64,000 nucleotides of DNA from Lactobacillus pasteurii DSM 23907 = CRBIP 24.76 (GCF_000297025.1 NZ_CAKD01000002.1:18774-82773), one strand, 5' to 3'; shown: positions 38,492 through 47,579, numbered from the stretch's first letter. Notes: generated by a model from the letters alone, not told the origin. A program made the numbers and translations.

Positions 38492-39154
38492 TTAATAATC
38501 CATTTGCCAAAAGGCTAATTCGCAATAACTTCCCTCTTTGAAAATTTGAGCTAATTCTTGCTTTTCTGCTTCTGAGCTATCAGCACACATTTTTTCCGTA
38601 AAGGCAATCCAAGTCTTAGCATCTGAGCCTACTTCATCTTCGACATAATCATCAATAAAGGCCTGGTAAGTCTCTCCTTTTTCAGGATCTTGATTGATTT
38701 TGTCAAAAATGTAAGCATAGCTCAACATGCAAGGCAAAATTGCCATCAAAATATGGCGGTTAGTGCCTTCTTTTGCTTGTTTCATCATATAGTCGATATA
38801 AGCTTGATTTGCTGGTAAGGGAGTAGCTGCTTCGATGGCTTTTTCATCAATATCATATTGCTTCAAAAAGTCTAATCTTGCTTGAGTTTCTACATCATTA
38901 GCAAAATTCAAAACCGAATAAAACATGCGGATTTCAGCCATAGTTTGGGCATTATAGATTGCCCGGCCAAACATTCTGGCATAATTTTTCAGATAAACGC
39001 TATCTTGAATCATGTAATTCTTGAATTTGGATTTCTCTAACGTTCCTTTTTTGAGCTTTTGAACAAAATCTTGCTCAATACATTCATCCCAGATAGGTAG
39101 ATTTTCTGCCAAAACCTTGCCCATAAATGGCAATTTCAATTCTTCTTCAAACAT
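38492..39154 (-). CDS. tenA: Thiaminase II / aminopyrimidine aminohydrolase TenA
   Basis: A 220-residue TenA-family enzyme that hydrolyses base-degraded thiamine to recover hydroxymethylpyrimidine (HMP). The active-site cysteine is in the ILPCMLSYAYIF helix and the C-terminal Glu pair is in KEGSYCELAFWQMDY. It is the last gene of the thiM-thiD-thiE-tenA operon, 13 bases after thiE. Its presence fits a purely salvage route for vitamin B1. Confidence 0.93.
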   Translation of the reverse strand: MFEEELKLPFMGKVLAENLPIWDECIEQDFVQKLKKGTLEKSKFKNYMIQDSVYLKNYARMFGRAIYNAQTMAEIRMFYSVLNFANDVETQARLDFLKQYDIDEKAIEAATPLPANQAYIDYMMKQAKEGTNRHILMAILPCMLSYAYIFDKINQDPEKGETYQAFIDDYVEDEVGSDAKTWIAFTEKMCADSSEAEKQELAQIFKEGSYCELAFWQMDY

Positions 39155-39167
39155 TTAGTCTTCCTCT

Positions 39168-39812
39168 CTAATACTTAACAGCCTTAGCAACTTCAACTGT
39201 ATGAGCAATATCTGAACTTTGTAAAATCATTGAAATTACCGCAATGCCTTTTACTCCACTTGAAGCTAATTCACTGATATTTTCTAAACTAATCCCACCA
39301 ATTGCGACAATCGGATTCTTGCTTGCCAAAACTAGCTTTTGCACGCCATCAGTGCCAATAACAGGATCCGCATCCAATTTAGATAAAGTTGGAAAAATTG
39401 GGCCCGAGCCAACGTAGTCAATTGGCAATTCATTTGCCTCTTCAACTTCAGCTAAGGTTGAGCAAGAATAGCCAATAAACATCTTGCCGGAAACTTGGTC
39501 AATTACCTTTTGAATTGCTCGATCGCTTTGCCCAACATGGATTCCATCAGCTTGCAATTCAAGCGCTAAATCGACGTCATCATCAATAATGAATGGAACC
39601 TGGTACTTTTTGCAAAGAGCTTGCAATTTTCGGCCTAAAGTCAGCTTTTCTTCTGCATTTAAGCTGCTGTCGCCTTTTTCTCGATATTGAAAAGCCGTAA
39701 TCCCCGCCTTTAAGGCCTGTTCAACCTTATCAAGCAGTTCAACCGGATCATGATGTGTATCTTGACTGCCACCAACTAAATATACCTTTAAACAATTAAC
39801 GTCAAACATCAT
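39168..39812 (-). CDS. thiE: Thiamine-phosphate synthase
   Basis: A 214-residue TIM-barrel enzyme joining HMP-PP and thiazole phosphate to thiamine phosphate. Visible are YREKGDSS, FIIDDDVDLALELQADGIHVGQSD, GYSCSTLAEVEEA, VGSGPIFPTLSK and the phosphate loop VAIGGIS. It is six bases downstream of thiD in the thiamine salvage operon. Confidence 0.95.
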   Translation of the reverse strand: MMFDVNCLKVYLVGGSQDTHHDPVELLDKVEQALKAGITAFQYREKGDSSLNAEEKLTLGRKLQALCKKYQVPFIIDDDVDLALELQADGIHVGQSDRAIQKVIDQVSGKMFIGYSCSTLAEVEEANELPIDYVGSGPIFPTLSKLDADPVIGTDGVQKLVLASKNPIVAIGGISLENISELASSGVKGIAVISMILQSSDIAHTVEVAKAVKY

Positions 39813-39818
39813 ATCCCC

Positions 39819-40613
39819 CTAAACTGCCCAGTGGTTAAGTGGACCATGGCCATGGCCTACCTGGATCGTATCGCGAATTGTTGCAGTCACGTAGGACTTA
39901 CCAGTTAAAATTGCGCTCTTCAAATTTGCTCCTTTAGCTAGTTCACTGACAATTGCACTTGAAATAGTATCGCCTGTACCATGAGTTCTCACTGTCTCAA
40001 ATCTTGGACCACTCATCCAAAAGTCGCTTCCATCTTCAAGCAAAGTATAGTCGCGTGCCTGACTTGCTTCTAAATGGCCACCCTTAATTAGGACGTTCTT
40101 GGCTCCTAAAGCTTGAATTGCCTTAGCTGCCTCAATCATATCAGCCTCAGTTTGAATCCTAATGCCAGTTAATCGCTCAGCTTCAGGAATATTTGGCGTA
40201 ATTAAAGTTGCTAGTGGAAGCAAGTCCTTAATAATCGTCTCAATTGCTTCATCAGCTAGTAGCTGCGCTCCGCCTTTTGCCACCATAACTGGATCAACGA
40301 CTAATGGTCCAAAGTCGTACTTTTTAAGATTTTTGACAACGCATTCTACTCGCGTGGAATCTGCTAGCATTCCTGTCTTGCAGGCCTTAATCTTGAAGTC
40401 CTCTGCCAGCGAATCAAATTGCGCATCGATAATCTTAGCTGGAAGCGGCATGGCATCTTGCACGCCTAAAGTATTTTGAGCAGTAATTGCAATCACAACA
40501 TTAGTTGCAAAAACATGTCTCATTTGCATGGTCTTAATGTCAGCTTGCATCCCTGCTCCGCCACCACTATCTGAACCGGCAATTGTCAAAGCTTGTGGAA
40601 ATTCATTAATCAT
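39819..40613 (-). CDS. thiD: Hydroxymethylpyrimidine (phosphate) kinase
   Basis: A 264-residue ribokinase-fold enzyme phosphorylating HMP twice. Signature segments are ALTIAGSDSGGGAGMQADIKT, DPVMVAKGG, ITPNIPEAERLTG, LIKGGH and the anion hole THGTGDTISSAI. It lies between thiM and thiE, with short gaps on both sides. Confidence 0.95.
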   Translation of the reverse strand: MINEFPQALTIAGSDSGGGAGMQADIKTMQMRHVFATNVVIAITAQNTLGVQDAMPLPAKIIDAQFDSLAEDFKIKACKTGMLADSTRVECVVKNLKKYDFGPLVVDPVMVAKGGAQLLADEAIETIIKDLLPLATLITPNIPEAERLTGIRIQTEADMIEAAKAIQALGAKNVLIKGGHLEASQARDYTLLEDGSDFWMSGPRFETVRTHGTGDTISSAIVSELAKGANLKSAILTGKSYVTATIRDTIQVGHGHGPLNHWAV

Positions 40614-40624
40614 TATTTTTACCC

Positions 40625-41386
40625 CTATAAATTGAGCAACTTCTCTTCGTCTATTTCATTCAAATTGTCCAAAAATTCATTGAACCAAGCAAAAACACCC
40701 TTGGACCGCGTTTTTTCAGCGACTAAACTAAACAATTGACAAGCAAAGTAAGCCGATTCTAGATCATTTTCAATTGCCAAAAAGCCCGCTACGATCGCTG
40801 ACAACATATCGCCTGTACCAACATACTTGGTCAATTTAGGGCTGCCATATTGATTGCACAAAACTTGTTGGCCATCTGAAAGATAGTCTTTTTCTCCAGT
40901 CAAAATTGCAACTGTGTGATACTTCTTGGCAACTGCCTCGACAATTTGGCCTAAATCGCCATCACCTTCTCCAGCATCAACTCCCTTGCTCTGCCAAGCA
41001 ATTCCAGCCAAAGCAGCCATTTCGCCGGCATTTGCCCTGATTGCATCAAAATGATAATTATCAAGCAGCTTTTGCACAAAATCAGTTCGATATGCACTAG
41101 CAGCGACAGCCACTGGATCAAGCAAGAGCGGCTTTTTTTGCCGGTTGGCTTCAGCTGCTGTTTTCAAAATCAAGTCTTCATCGCTTTGATTTAAAGTGCC
41201 GATATTAACTTCGCAAGCTCCGGCCAGGCTAACTAATTCAGGAATTTCTCTTGCATCCCGCGACATAATTGGTGAGCAGCCGACTGCACTTAAGCTATTG
41301 GCCACATCAGCAATCGTTACGAAATTCGTAATTGATAATACAACTGGATTAGTTTCTTTGATCTTTTGCAATAATTCCGTCTTCAT
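40625..41386 (-). CDS. thiM: Hydroxyethylthiazole kinase
   Basis: A 253-residue kinase that phosphorylates the thiazole moiety for thiamine salvage. Hallmarks are VLSITNFVTIADVANSL, PIMSRDARE, LLLDPVAVAASAYR and the GTGDMLSAIVAGFLA loop. The ATG at 41386 is chosen: AGAGGA precedes it, and the longer frame runs back into the riboswitch terminator. It is the first gene after the TPP riboswitch. Confidence 0.95.
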   Translation of the reverse strand: MKTELLQKIKETNPVVLSITNFVTIADVANSLSAVGCSPIMSRDAREIPELVSLAGACEVNIGTLNQSDEDLILKTAAEANRQKKPLLLDPVAVAASAYRTDFVQKLLDNYHFDAIRANAGEMAALAGIAWQSKGVDAGEGDGDLGQIVEAVAKKYHTVAILTGEKDYLSDGQQVLCNQYGSPKLTKYVGTGDMLSAIVAGFLAIENDLESAYFACQLFSLVAEKTRSKGVFAWFNEFLDNLNEIDEEKLLNL

Positions 41387-41401
41387 AATTTTTCCTCTAT
41401 C

Positions 41402-41433
41402 AAAAAAGCACAGGTCCCTTTGAAACCTGTGCC
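41402..41433 (-). terminator. TPP riboswitch expression-platform terminator
   Basis: Stem GGCACAGGTTTC / GGGACCTGTGC followed by TTTTTTG on the minus strand, between the aptamer and thiM. It would form when TPP is bound. Confidence 0.85.
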
Positions 41434-41456
41434 TAATTATCGCATTCAAAATTATA

Positions 41457-41527
41457 ATTGATTCCTACGCGAGCATTATCTCAACAGGTTCTAGGGTCTA
41501 ATCTCAGCCCATTAGGGCACCCCTTCA
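41457..41527 (-). promoter_or_regulatory. TPP (thi-box) riboswitch aptamer
   Basis: On the minus strand: GGGGTGCCC, then GGGCTGAGATTAGACCC, then GAACCTGTTGAGATAATGC and GCGTAGGAATCA. These match the conserved CUGAGA...ACCC...ACCUGAU...UAAUGC..GCGUAGGGA thi-box. It controls thiM-thiD-thiE-tenA by thiamine pyrophosphate. Confidence 0.95.
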
Positions 41528-41634
41528 ATATGTTTAACAAGTTAATTAAACAATATAAAAACGCTTTCGTCAAATTTGATGATATGGTAATCTTAAAGTG
41601 ACAGTGAAAATTGATTGAACCTGAAAGGATTTTT

Positions 41635-42051
41635 ATGAAACAAAATTATTATCGATTCATCAATAAATTTGCCCATTTTTTGCGCGGATTGCTAGTAGCT
41701 AGCATGGCAATACTAGGCCTATTTTTGATAATTTTTATTGGTCGGGAATTGTATGTTATCGCCCATGAATTGCTCAGAACTTCAATTACTAAAAGCAATT
41801 CCGAAATTCTAGATGAAATCATCGTTTTCTTCCTATTTTTTGAGTTTGCTTCCATGATCGTTTCGGCACTTTATCATCATGGCCATACCAGCATCAACTT
41901 TTTGATGGGCTTAGGGGTAACTGCGCTTTTGCGTGGTCTTTTGACAGCTCACGGCAATTTATACGAGACAATCGGTAACTCCGTTGCTATTCTTTTATTG
42001 ATATTGGCAATGGTAATTTTCAATAAACACTTCAAAGATAAATTAATGTAA
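41635..42051 (+). CDS. psiE: PsiE-family membrane protein
   Basis: A 138-residue protein with four hydrophobic segments (about residues 13-38, 55-80, 83-102 and 108-128) matching the phosphate-starvation-inducible PsiE family. Biochemical function is unknown. The ATG at 41635 is used (AAAGGA five bases before); the longer frame starts upstream of that site. It is transcribed away from the thi operon and ends in a terminator. Confidence 0.82.
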   Translation: MKQNYYRFINKFAHFLRGLLVASMAILGLFLIIFIGRELYVIAHELLRTSITKSNSEILDEIIVFFLFFEFASMIVSALYHHGHTSINFLMGLGVTALLRGLLTAHGNLYETIGNSVAILLLILAMVIFNKHFKDKLM

Positions 42052-42053
42052 AC

Positions 42054-42078
42054 AAAGTCACATTTATGTGGCTTTTTT
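42054..42078 (+). terminator. Terminator of psiE
   Basis: Stem AAAGTCACAT / ATGTGGCTTT with T-run on the plus strand. Confidence 0.75.
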
Positions 42079-42080
42079 GC

Positions 42081-42109
42081 TTTAAACTGGCCGTAAAGTC
42101 TAATATAAT
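42081..42109 (+). promoter_or_regulatory. Promoter of deoC-deoB-deoD
   Basis: -35 TTTAAA (42081-42086), a 17-base spacer and -10 TATAAT (42104-42109), followed by a 57-base leader to the deoC ATG. Confidence 0.55.
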
Positions 42110-42166
42110 AGGTATGTAAGCAATTTCACAATAATATTAAACTGATAGAAAGGATTTGATGTCTAT

Positions 42167-42832
42167 ATGACTAATTTAACTAAACCATTAGCTAAGTACA
42201 TTGATCACACTAACTTAAAGCCAAACGCCACTAAGGCTGATATTGAAAAGCTCTGCCAAGAAGCAAAAGAATACGACTTTGCTTCAGTTTGCGTTAACCC
42301 AACCTGGGTTAAGCTTGCTAGTCAATTGCTCAAAGACAGCGATGTCAATGTCTGCACTGTAATTGGCTTTCCTTTAGGGGCTACTTCAACTTTCAGCAAG
42401 GTGCTTGAATCAAAGCAAGCAATTCTTGATGGCGCTGATGAACTCGACATGGTTCAAAATGTTGGCGAACTTCTTTCAGGCAATGAAGAAGCTGTTTATG
42501 AAGATGTCAAAGCAGTTGCTGACGCAGTTCATGAAAATGGCAAAGTCCTCAAGGTCATCTTAGAAAATTGCCTTTTGACTAAGGAACAAATCAAGCGTTC
42601 ATCCGAACTGGCCATGAAGGCTAACGCTGACTTTGTTAAGACTTCAACTGGTTTTTCAACTGGTGGCGCTACTGCTGAAGACGTCAAAATCATGAAAGAA
42701 GTCGTAGGCGACAAGCTTCAAGTTAAGGCGGCCGGCGGTATTCATACCAAAGAAGAAGCAATGGCGATGATTGAAAACGGCGCTGACAGAATTGGCGCTA
42801 GTGCAGGTATTGAAATAGTTAAGGCAGATTAA
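42167..42832 (+). CDS. deoC: Deoxyribose-phosphate aldolase
   Basis: A 221-residue class I aldolase splitting deoxyribose-5-P into glyceraldehyde-3-P and acetaldehyde. [28 protein letters not shown] and the Schiff-base lysine in [11 protein letters not shown] are present. It is the first gene of the deo operon, one base ahead of deoB. The acetaldehyde formed could be reduced by AdhE, encoded at 51426-54044. Confidence 0.96.
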   Translation: MTNLTKPLAKYIDHTNLKPNATKADIEKLCQEAKEYDFASVCVNPTWVKLASQLLKDSDVNVCTVIGFPLGATSTFSKVLESKQAILDGADELDMVQNVGELLSGNEEAVYEDVKAVADAVHENGKVLKVILENCLLTKEQIKRSSELAMKANADFVKTSTGFSTGGATAEDVKIMKEVVGDKLQVKAAGGIHTKEEAMAMIENGADRIGASAGIEIVKAD

Positions 42833-42833
42833 A

Positions 42834-44033
42834 ATGACTGAATACAAAAAATTCAAACGCGTTTTTGGAATTGTAATGGATTCAATTGGTATCGGCGAAA
42901 CTCCTGATGCCAAGGACTTTGACGATGTAGGCAGCGACACTTTAGGCCATATCGGCGAAAACTATGATAACTTGTCTTTGCCAAACTTTGCCAAGTTAGG
43001 TCTTTCAAATATTAGACCTGAAAATCCAATCAAGCATGTTCCAGTAGCTGATCCAGCTATTGGCTATTTTGGCAAAATGCGAGAAATCTCAGTTGGTAAG
43101 GACTCACTTGATGGCCACTGGGAAATGATGGGCTTGCCAGTTCTAGAGCCACTGGGCTTTTTCCCTAATGGATTTGACGAAGAATTGGTGAAAAAAGTCG
43201 AAGAATTCTCTGGTCGCAAGTGCATCGTCAACAAGCCATACTCCGGAACTGAAATCATTCATGACTACGGCGATGTGCAAAAGGAAACTGGCGATTTGAT
43301 CATCTACACTTCAGCCGATTCAGTTTTCCAAATTGCAGCTAACGTCGACGTGATCCCGCTTGAAGAACTATATCGCATCTGTGAATACGTTCGCTCAATT
43401 ACCAATGACAAGCCATATCGAATTGGTCGAATCATTGCTCGGCCATACACCTATATCGATAAGGACCACTTCACCAGAACTAGCGATCGTCACGACTACA
43501 CCTTGATGCCAACCAGCAAGACAGCCTTAGATCGCTTAAAGGATGCTGGCTATGATGTTTTAGGCGTGGGCAAGATCAACGATATCTTCTCAGGTCAAGG
43601 CATTACAAAGGGCTGGCATACCACCAGCAATATGGACGGCATGGACAAGACTATTGCCCAATTAGACAAGGACTTTACTGGTTTTTGCTTTACTAATTTG
43701 GTTGACTTCGATGCAATGTATGGTCACAGACGCAACTTGCCAGGGGACGCTGAAGCCTTGATGGACTTAGACAGACGGCTTGGCGAATTGATTCCAAAGA
43801 TGAAGGACGACGATCTCTTGTTCATCACTGCCGATCACGGCAATGACCCTACCTACAAGGGAACCGACCATACTAGAGAATATGTACCGCTATTGATGTA
43901 TTCACCAAGTCTAGCTGGCGGCAAGTCGCTTGGCGTTCGCCAAACATATAGCGACTTAGGTGCTACTATTTTGGACAACTTCAATGTCGAAAATGGCGAC
44001 TACGGTGAAAGTTTCTTAGATTTATTGTCGTAA
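42834..44033 (+). CDS. deoB: Phosphopentomutase
   Basis: A 399-residue alkaline-phosphatase-superfamily enzyme interconverting (deoxy)ribose-1-P and -5-P. Metal-site motifs are [26 protein letters not shown] (Thr/Ser nucleophile region) and [24 protein letters not shown]. It links deoD and deoC in nucleoside breakdown. Confidence 0.96.
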   Translation: MTEYKKFKRVFGIVMDSIGIGETPDAKDFDDVGSDTLGHIGENYDNLSLPNFAKLGLSNIRPENPIKHVPVADPAIGYFGKMREISVGKDSLDGHWEMMGLPVLEPLGFFPNGFDEELVKKVEEFSGRKCIVNKPYSGTEIIHDYGDVQKETGDLIIYTSADSVFQIAANVDVIPLEELYRICEYVRSITNDKPYRIGRIIARPYTYIDKDHFTRTSDRHDYTLMPTSKTALDRLKDAGYDVLGVGKINDIFSGQGITKGWHTTSNMDGMDKTIAQLDKDFTGFCFTNLVDFDAMYGHRRNLPGDAEALMDLDRRLGELIPKMKDDDLLFITADHGNDPTYKGTDHTREYVPLLMYSPSLAGGKSLGVRQTYSDLGATILDNFNVENGDYGESFLDLLS

Positions 44034-44056
44034 AATTTTAGAAAGGTCGTTTAACT

Positions 44057-44773
44057 ATGCCAACTCCACATCTTGAGGCCGAAGTCGGCCAAATTGCAGA
44101 TACGGTTTTAATGCCAGGTGATCCACTTAGAGCTAAGTATATTGCTGAGAATTTCTTAGAAAATCCTGTACAATACAATGGCGTTCGGGCTGAATATGGT
44201 TTTACTGGTACTTACAAAGGCAAGAAGATTTCCGTTCAATCATCAGGAATGGGTCTTAGCTCAGCAAGTATCTATGCGACAGAATTGTTCAAGTTTTATG
44301 GTGTAGAAAATATTATCAGAGTTGGAACTGCTGGAGCTCTTTCAAGGGATGTTCATGTTCGCGACTTGGTTTTAGCTGAAGGTTCATGTACTAATACTAA
44401 CTTTGTGCACAACTTCTTTGATCCAGAGATCGAATTTGCGCCAATTGCCAACTTCGATATGTTGCGCGCTGCAGCTGACTTAGCAGAAGAAAAAGGTCTT
44501 ACTTACCATGTTGGAAATACTATTGGGGTTGACCGCTTCTACAATGATCGCATTGACAATGAGCGTTTAGCACAATTTGGTATTTTGGCAACAGAAATGG
44601 AATTGCCAGCTATCTACTCAATTGCGGCTGAATATCACAAGCGGGCTTTGGGGATTTTGACTATTTCCGACCACATTATGACCGGTGAAGCCACTACTTC
44701 TGAAGAACGTCAAACTGGTTTCAAACAAATGATGGAACTAGCCTTAGATACTGCAGTTAAGTTTGCCAAGTAG
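44057..44773 (+). CDS. deoD: Purine nucleoside phosphorylase (DeoD type)
   Basis: A 238-residue hexameric-type PNP. LMPGDPLRAKYIAENFLENP, GMGLSSASIYATELF, GTAGAL and the catalytic SDH in ILTISDHIMTGE are visible. It releases purine base and (deoxy)ribose-1-P, which deoB and deoC then process. It is the last gene of the operon; only a weak hairpin (44787-44806) follows it. Confidence 0.96.
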   Translation: MPTPHLEAEVGQIADTVLMPGDPLRAKYIAENFLENPVQYNGVRAEYGFTGTYKGKKISVQSSGMGLSSASIYATELFKFYGVENIIRVGTAGALSRDVHVRDLVLAEGSCTNTNFVHNFFDPEIEFAPIANFDMLRAAADLAEEKGLTYHVGNTIGVDRFYNDRIDNERLAQFGILATEMELPAIYSIAAEYHKRALGILTISDHIMTGEATTSEERQTGFKQMMELALDTAVKFAK

Positions 44774-44838
44774 CGTTTGGTAAAATATCGAAAAGTTTAT
44801 TTTTCGACCTAAAGTTGTTACAATTAGAGTATAAAAAA

Positions 44839-44862
44839 GAGAGCTACCCCCAAGTAGCTCTC
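44839..44862 (-). terminator. Terminator of the minus-strand toxin-like transcript
   Basis: Stem GAGAGCTACTT / AAGTAGCTCTC-type hairpin around GGGGG with TTTTTT on the minus strand only. It lies 39 bases past the stop of the small membrane-peptide ORF. Confidence 0.7.
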
Positions 44863-44901
44863 TGCACAAAGCCGTTAGTAAACGGTGGCAATAGTATAGA
44901 A

Positions 44902-45108
44902 CTAAAAAGTCGTCCTACTATCTCTACCAAAAGTTATAGGCGGCTTTTTAGTATGCTCTATTTTTTTCCACAAATCGTAGAAAATTGTAATCAATTCGTT
45001 TAAGGCTACTAGCCACTTGGATATCTTTTTGGTTAACAAAGTTAAACTTGAAACCAAGATGCCAAGCAAATTGACTACAGCTATGACAGACAATATAAAG
45101 CCCGTCAT
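44902..45108 (-). CDS. Candidate small membrane peptide (toxin/holin-like)
   Basis: A 68-residue frame, MTGFILSVIAVVNLLGIL..., with one clear membrane helix (about 3-26), a basic patch (KKISK), a second amphipathic stretch and a basic tail. A strong GGGAGG lies 13 bases before the ATG. The 3' end overlaps a long hairpin (44911-44956: AAAAAGTCGTC pairing with GGCGGCTTTTT) usable as a plus-strand terminator, so a convergent antisense RNA is possible, as in type I toxin-antitoxin loci. I do not recognise the exact family. A second overlapping frame at 44948-45193 is less likely. Confidence 0.4.
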   Translation of the reverse strand: MTGFILSVIAVVNLLGILVSSLTLLTKKISKWLVALNELITIFYDLWKKIEHTKKPPITFGRDSRTTF

Positions 45109-45341
45109 TTAGCAAACTGGACCTCCCTTCAATAAGATATCTGTCAATAGCTAATACACCATTGGCACCACCTCCATGAAACGAAAGTACCACCTCTTAT
45201 TTAACTTTTTTGTGCTAATAAAATTTTATCAAAATTACTACAGTCATAATAATAGAATTTATCGATAAAACAAGTATTTTGATATTGCTCACTTATTTTC
45301 TGAAACTGTCAAATCTTTTGTGTAAATAGATTTGACAGTTT

Positions 45342-45501
45342 CGCTTGTTGGAGTTCTTTACGCAATAAATCATTTATTTTGTCTTGATTGAATAGAGCTT
45401 GAGCCATATTTTTGGTAAAATCATTCATAAAGGAGTTCTTCTTTCTGTACGTGTTTTTTGTTCAAATCAATCATACGAGAAAGGGACTCCTTTTTCTAAT
45501 G
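45342..45501 (-). mobile_element. IS256-family transposase scar
   Basis: The minus strand encodes MNDFTKNMAQALFNQDKINDLLRKELQQA by parts (29 codons from 45428), the N-terminus of an IS1201-like IS256-family transposase. Upstream is a terminal stretch ending AAAGGAGTCCCTTTCT. The frame then enters a perfect 14-base inverted repeat (45302-45342) and stops. Bases 45110-45300 and 45502-45680 contain no gene that I can support. Confidence 0.7.
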
Positions 45502-45678
45502 TTTCAAGAAATTAATTTAAGGAATCATCCATCCTTACACAAACTATTTTACGGTCTCTTTCCATAATTACATCCCATACTTCATATAACTAATTAATTT
45601 AATTATACAAAATACATGGACCTTTTTCGACCTAGCCCATAAAGCATTCGTTAATTACCAATTCGTTTACCTAAACTA

Positions 45679-45725
45679 AAAAATCTCCAACGAACACGAA
45701 AATGTGTCTGTTGGAGATTTTTTGT
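45679..45725 (-). terminator. Terminator after tRNA-Thr
   Basis: Stem AAATCTCCAAC / GTTGGAGATTT with an inner pair ACAC/GTGT and T-runs on both strands, 12 bases past the tRNA 3' end. Confidence 0.85.
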
Positions 45726-45736
45726 TAGTACTCTGA

Positions 45737-45809
45737 TGCTGATTGGCAGGATCGAACTGCCGACCTTCTCTTTACGAGGGAGACGCTCTACCGACTGAGC
45801 TAAATCAGC
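45737..45809 (-). tRNA. tRNA-Thr (anticodon CGT)
   Basis: 73 bases, acceptor GCTGATT / AATCAGC, anticodon loop CTCGTAA giving CGT, standard D- and T-arms (GTTCGATCC). Confidence 0.95.
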
Positions 45810-45918
45810 GACCTATAACAAGAGTATTGTATCAAAAACTCCGCTATAAAGCAATTGGAATTCCACCTGCAACAAGAATAACATAGATGTACCAGATTAA
45901 TTAAAAGGACAGTAAATT

Positions 45919-46680
45919 ATGTATTCTTCATCACGCATTCAACAAGTTCAAGCTCACAATCAGTTAATGACTAAACTTTATCAACAAGAAATCAACAATT
46001 CAATTGCTAGCAGCACCATTTATAGCGTTGATTCGCAACAACCTGCCAACTTTTTTTCTTCTACTCAAACTTTGCAGGAATTGTGGATCAATTCGACAAC
46101 TCAAGCAGTTAGTCGGCTATCCTCAACTTATCCCCAGGCCAAAATTGCCTGCCTAAATTTTGCGGATTATGAACAAACTGCCGGTGGCTACTTACAAGCA
46201 GCATTAGCCCAAGAAGAAGCAATTTGCTTTGATTCTACTCTTTATCAAGTCCTTCTTGCTTTCCCAGAGTATTACGCATGGAATCGTGAGCATTTAGCTA
46301 ATTATCTCTATCAGGATCGGGCAATCTATTCGCCAGGTATTATTTTTCATCAAAAACAATACCTAGCAAGCGCTGATATCATCACCTGCGCTGCCCCATT
46401 CTACCGTAAAAGTGCTCTACTTCAGCTTCCCTATTCTCAGGCCCTTCAAGCCTTAAAATTGCGCATGACTTTTGTTAAGCAAATTGCCGAAGATCAACAT
46501 GTGGATTATTTAGTTCTAGGTACTTGGGGAGCTGGGGTGTTTGGCTTTAACTCGCTTGATGTGGCTAAATTGTGGAAAAAGACCTTCGCTGAAAAATCAT
46601 CAATCAAAAAAGTTATCTATGCCGTGATTCCAAGTCATAATAATCAAGCAGTCGATAACTTTCAAAAAATATTTATTTAA
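45919..46680 (+). CDS. Bacterial-type poly(ADP-ribose) glycohydrolase-like protein (TIGR02452/DUF2263)
   Basis: A 253-residue macrodomain-fold protein. The PARG signature appears as TAGGYLQAALAQEEAICFDSTL, where QEE carries the catalytic glutamate; the usual GGG is AGG here. FFSSTQTL precedes it, and YSPGIIFH, DIITCAAPFYRK and LGTWGAGVFGF complete the family pattern (the last one is the diphosphate loop). It would remove ADP-ribose groups from proteins or nucleic acids. No ADP-ribosyltransferase gene is adjacent. Its last eight bases overlap the convergent nitroreductase gene. Confidence 0.8.
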   Translation: MYSSSRIQQVQAHNQLMTKLYQQEINNSIASSTIYSVDSQQPANFFSSTQTLQELWINSTTQAVSRLSSTYPQAKIACLNFADYEQTAGGYLQAALAQEEAICFDSTLYQVLLAFPEYYAWNREHLANYLYQDRAIYSPGIIFHQKQYLASADIITCAAPFYRKSALLQLPYSQALQALKLRMTFVKQIAEDQHVDYLVLGTWGAGVFGFNSLDVAKLWKKTFAEKSSIKKVIYAVIPSHNNQAVDNFQKIFI

Positions 46681-47437
46681 CTTTCCAATCTAAGCACAAA
46701 CCTTGTTTTTGCAACTCTTCTGCGATTTGATCACGATCAGTCTCATGCAAGTTGAGCTTAGCGCCAGTAATTTGCTTGGTAAAAGAATCAATTCTCCGGT
46801 TGGCATCCCGCAAGTCATAGTAAGTCGTCACCACTTCATCGTAATTTTTCAAGTTTTCCACCTTAAAGTCGCGTGGATAACTTTCTTCAAAACAAGTAAA
46901 TTCTAGCGGCAAACGCGGCTTAAGTTGCGGTGCTTGATCGGGAATTCCTACTTGCATCCCCAAAACTGGGAAAGTCAGCTCTGGCAGATCTAGCACCTTG
47001 AGCATTTCAAGTGGATGGTCGTTAATCGTCCCAAGTGGCACGTAGCCTAAGTCCATGCTTTCCACAGCGTTAGCCACATTTTGAAAAGCTAAAACTGTAT
47101 CTTCCATCGCTTGAAAAAAGATATCGGTTGTATGTACTCTACCATCGTCTTTTCCTAGTTGCTGGCGAATTTGCTGGTTGCGGTAAAGGTCAACGATAAA
47201 AATAAACAAATCACCTTCTGCGCCAACATAATTTTGATTGCAAAGCTGCCGAATTTTGGTTCTTTTAGCTTCATCTGTAATATGAAGCAAGCTAGCATTT
47301 TGCATAAACATACTCGTAGCCGTGTGTTGAAAAACTGAATATAGAGTCTGCAGTTGCTCTGGCATTAAAGTTTGATCCTTAAATTTTCTAATTGATCGAT
47401 GATTTAATTGATGATCGATTGTTGAATTGTTAATCAT
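46673..47437 (-). CDS. FMN-dependent nitroreductase family protein (NfrA-like)
   Basis: A 254-residue NADPH-dependent flavin oxidoreductase. The N-terminal HRSIRKFKDQTL is the family FMN-binding start. MFMQNASLLHI, FIFIVDLYRN, ENVANAVESMDLGYVPLGTI-type residues and the FPVLGMQVGIPD strand follow. Substrates could be nitroaromatics, quinones or flavins. It stands alone; its 3' end overlaps the PARG-like gene and no hairpin is seen between them. Confidence 0.88.
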   Translation of the reverse strand: MINNSTIDHQLNHRSIRKFKDQTLMPEQLQTLYSVFQHTATSMFMQNASLLHITDEAKRTKIRQLCNQNYVGAEGDLFIFIVDLYRNQQIRQQLGKDDGRVHTTDIFFQAMEDTVLAFQNVANAVESMDLGYVPLGTINDHPLEMLKVLDLPELTFPVLGMQVGIPDQAPQLKPRLPLEFTCFEESYPRDFKVENLKNYDEVVTTYYDLRDANRRIDSFTKQITGAKLNLHETDRDQIAEELQKQGLCLDWKVK

Positions 47438-47579
47438 ATAATCGCCCTTTCTTACTTTTCATAAGCAAATAATACCACTCTTTGCCGATCGTATGACAAT
47501 TTTATCAGATGTAAATTGTTCAATGTGTTAAAATCAAGTCACAAACTGTCTAGCTTACAAGCAATAAGAGAGGAAATTT

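Noticed and set aside
41387..41449. Longer thiM start (MNAIIRHRFQRDLCFF...)
   Set aside because: These codons come from the riboswitch terminator; the ATG at 41386 has the ribosome site.
44948..45193. 81-residue minus-strand frame MVLSFHGGGANGV...
   Set aside because: It overlaps the more credible small membrane-peptide frame, which has a stronger ribosome site, a membrane helix and a fitting terminator; no family is recognised.
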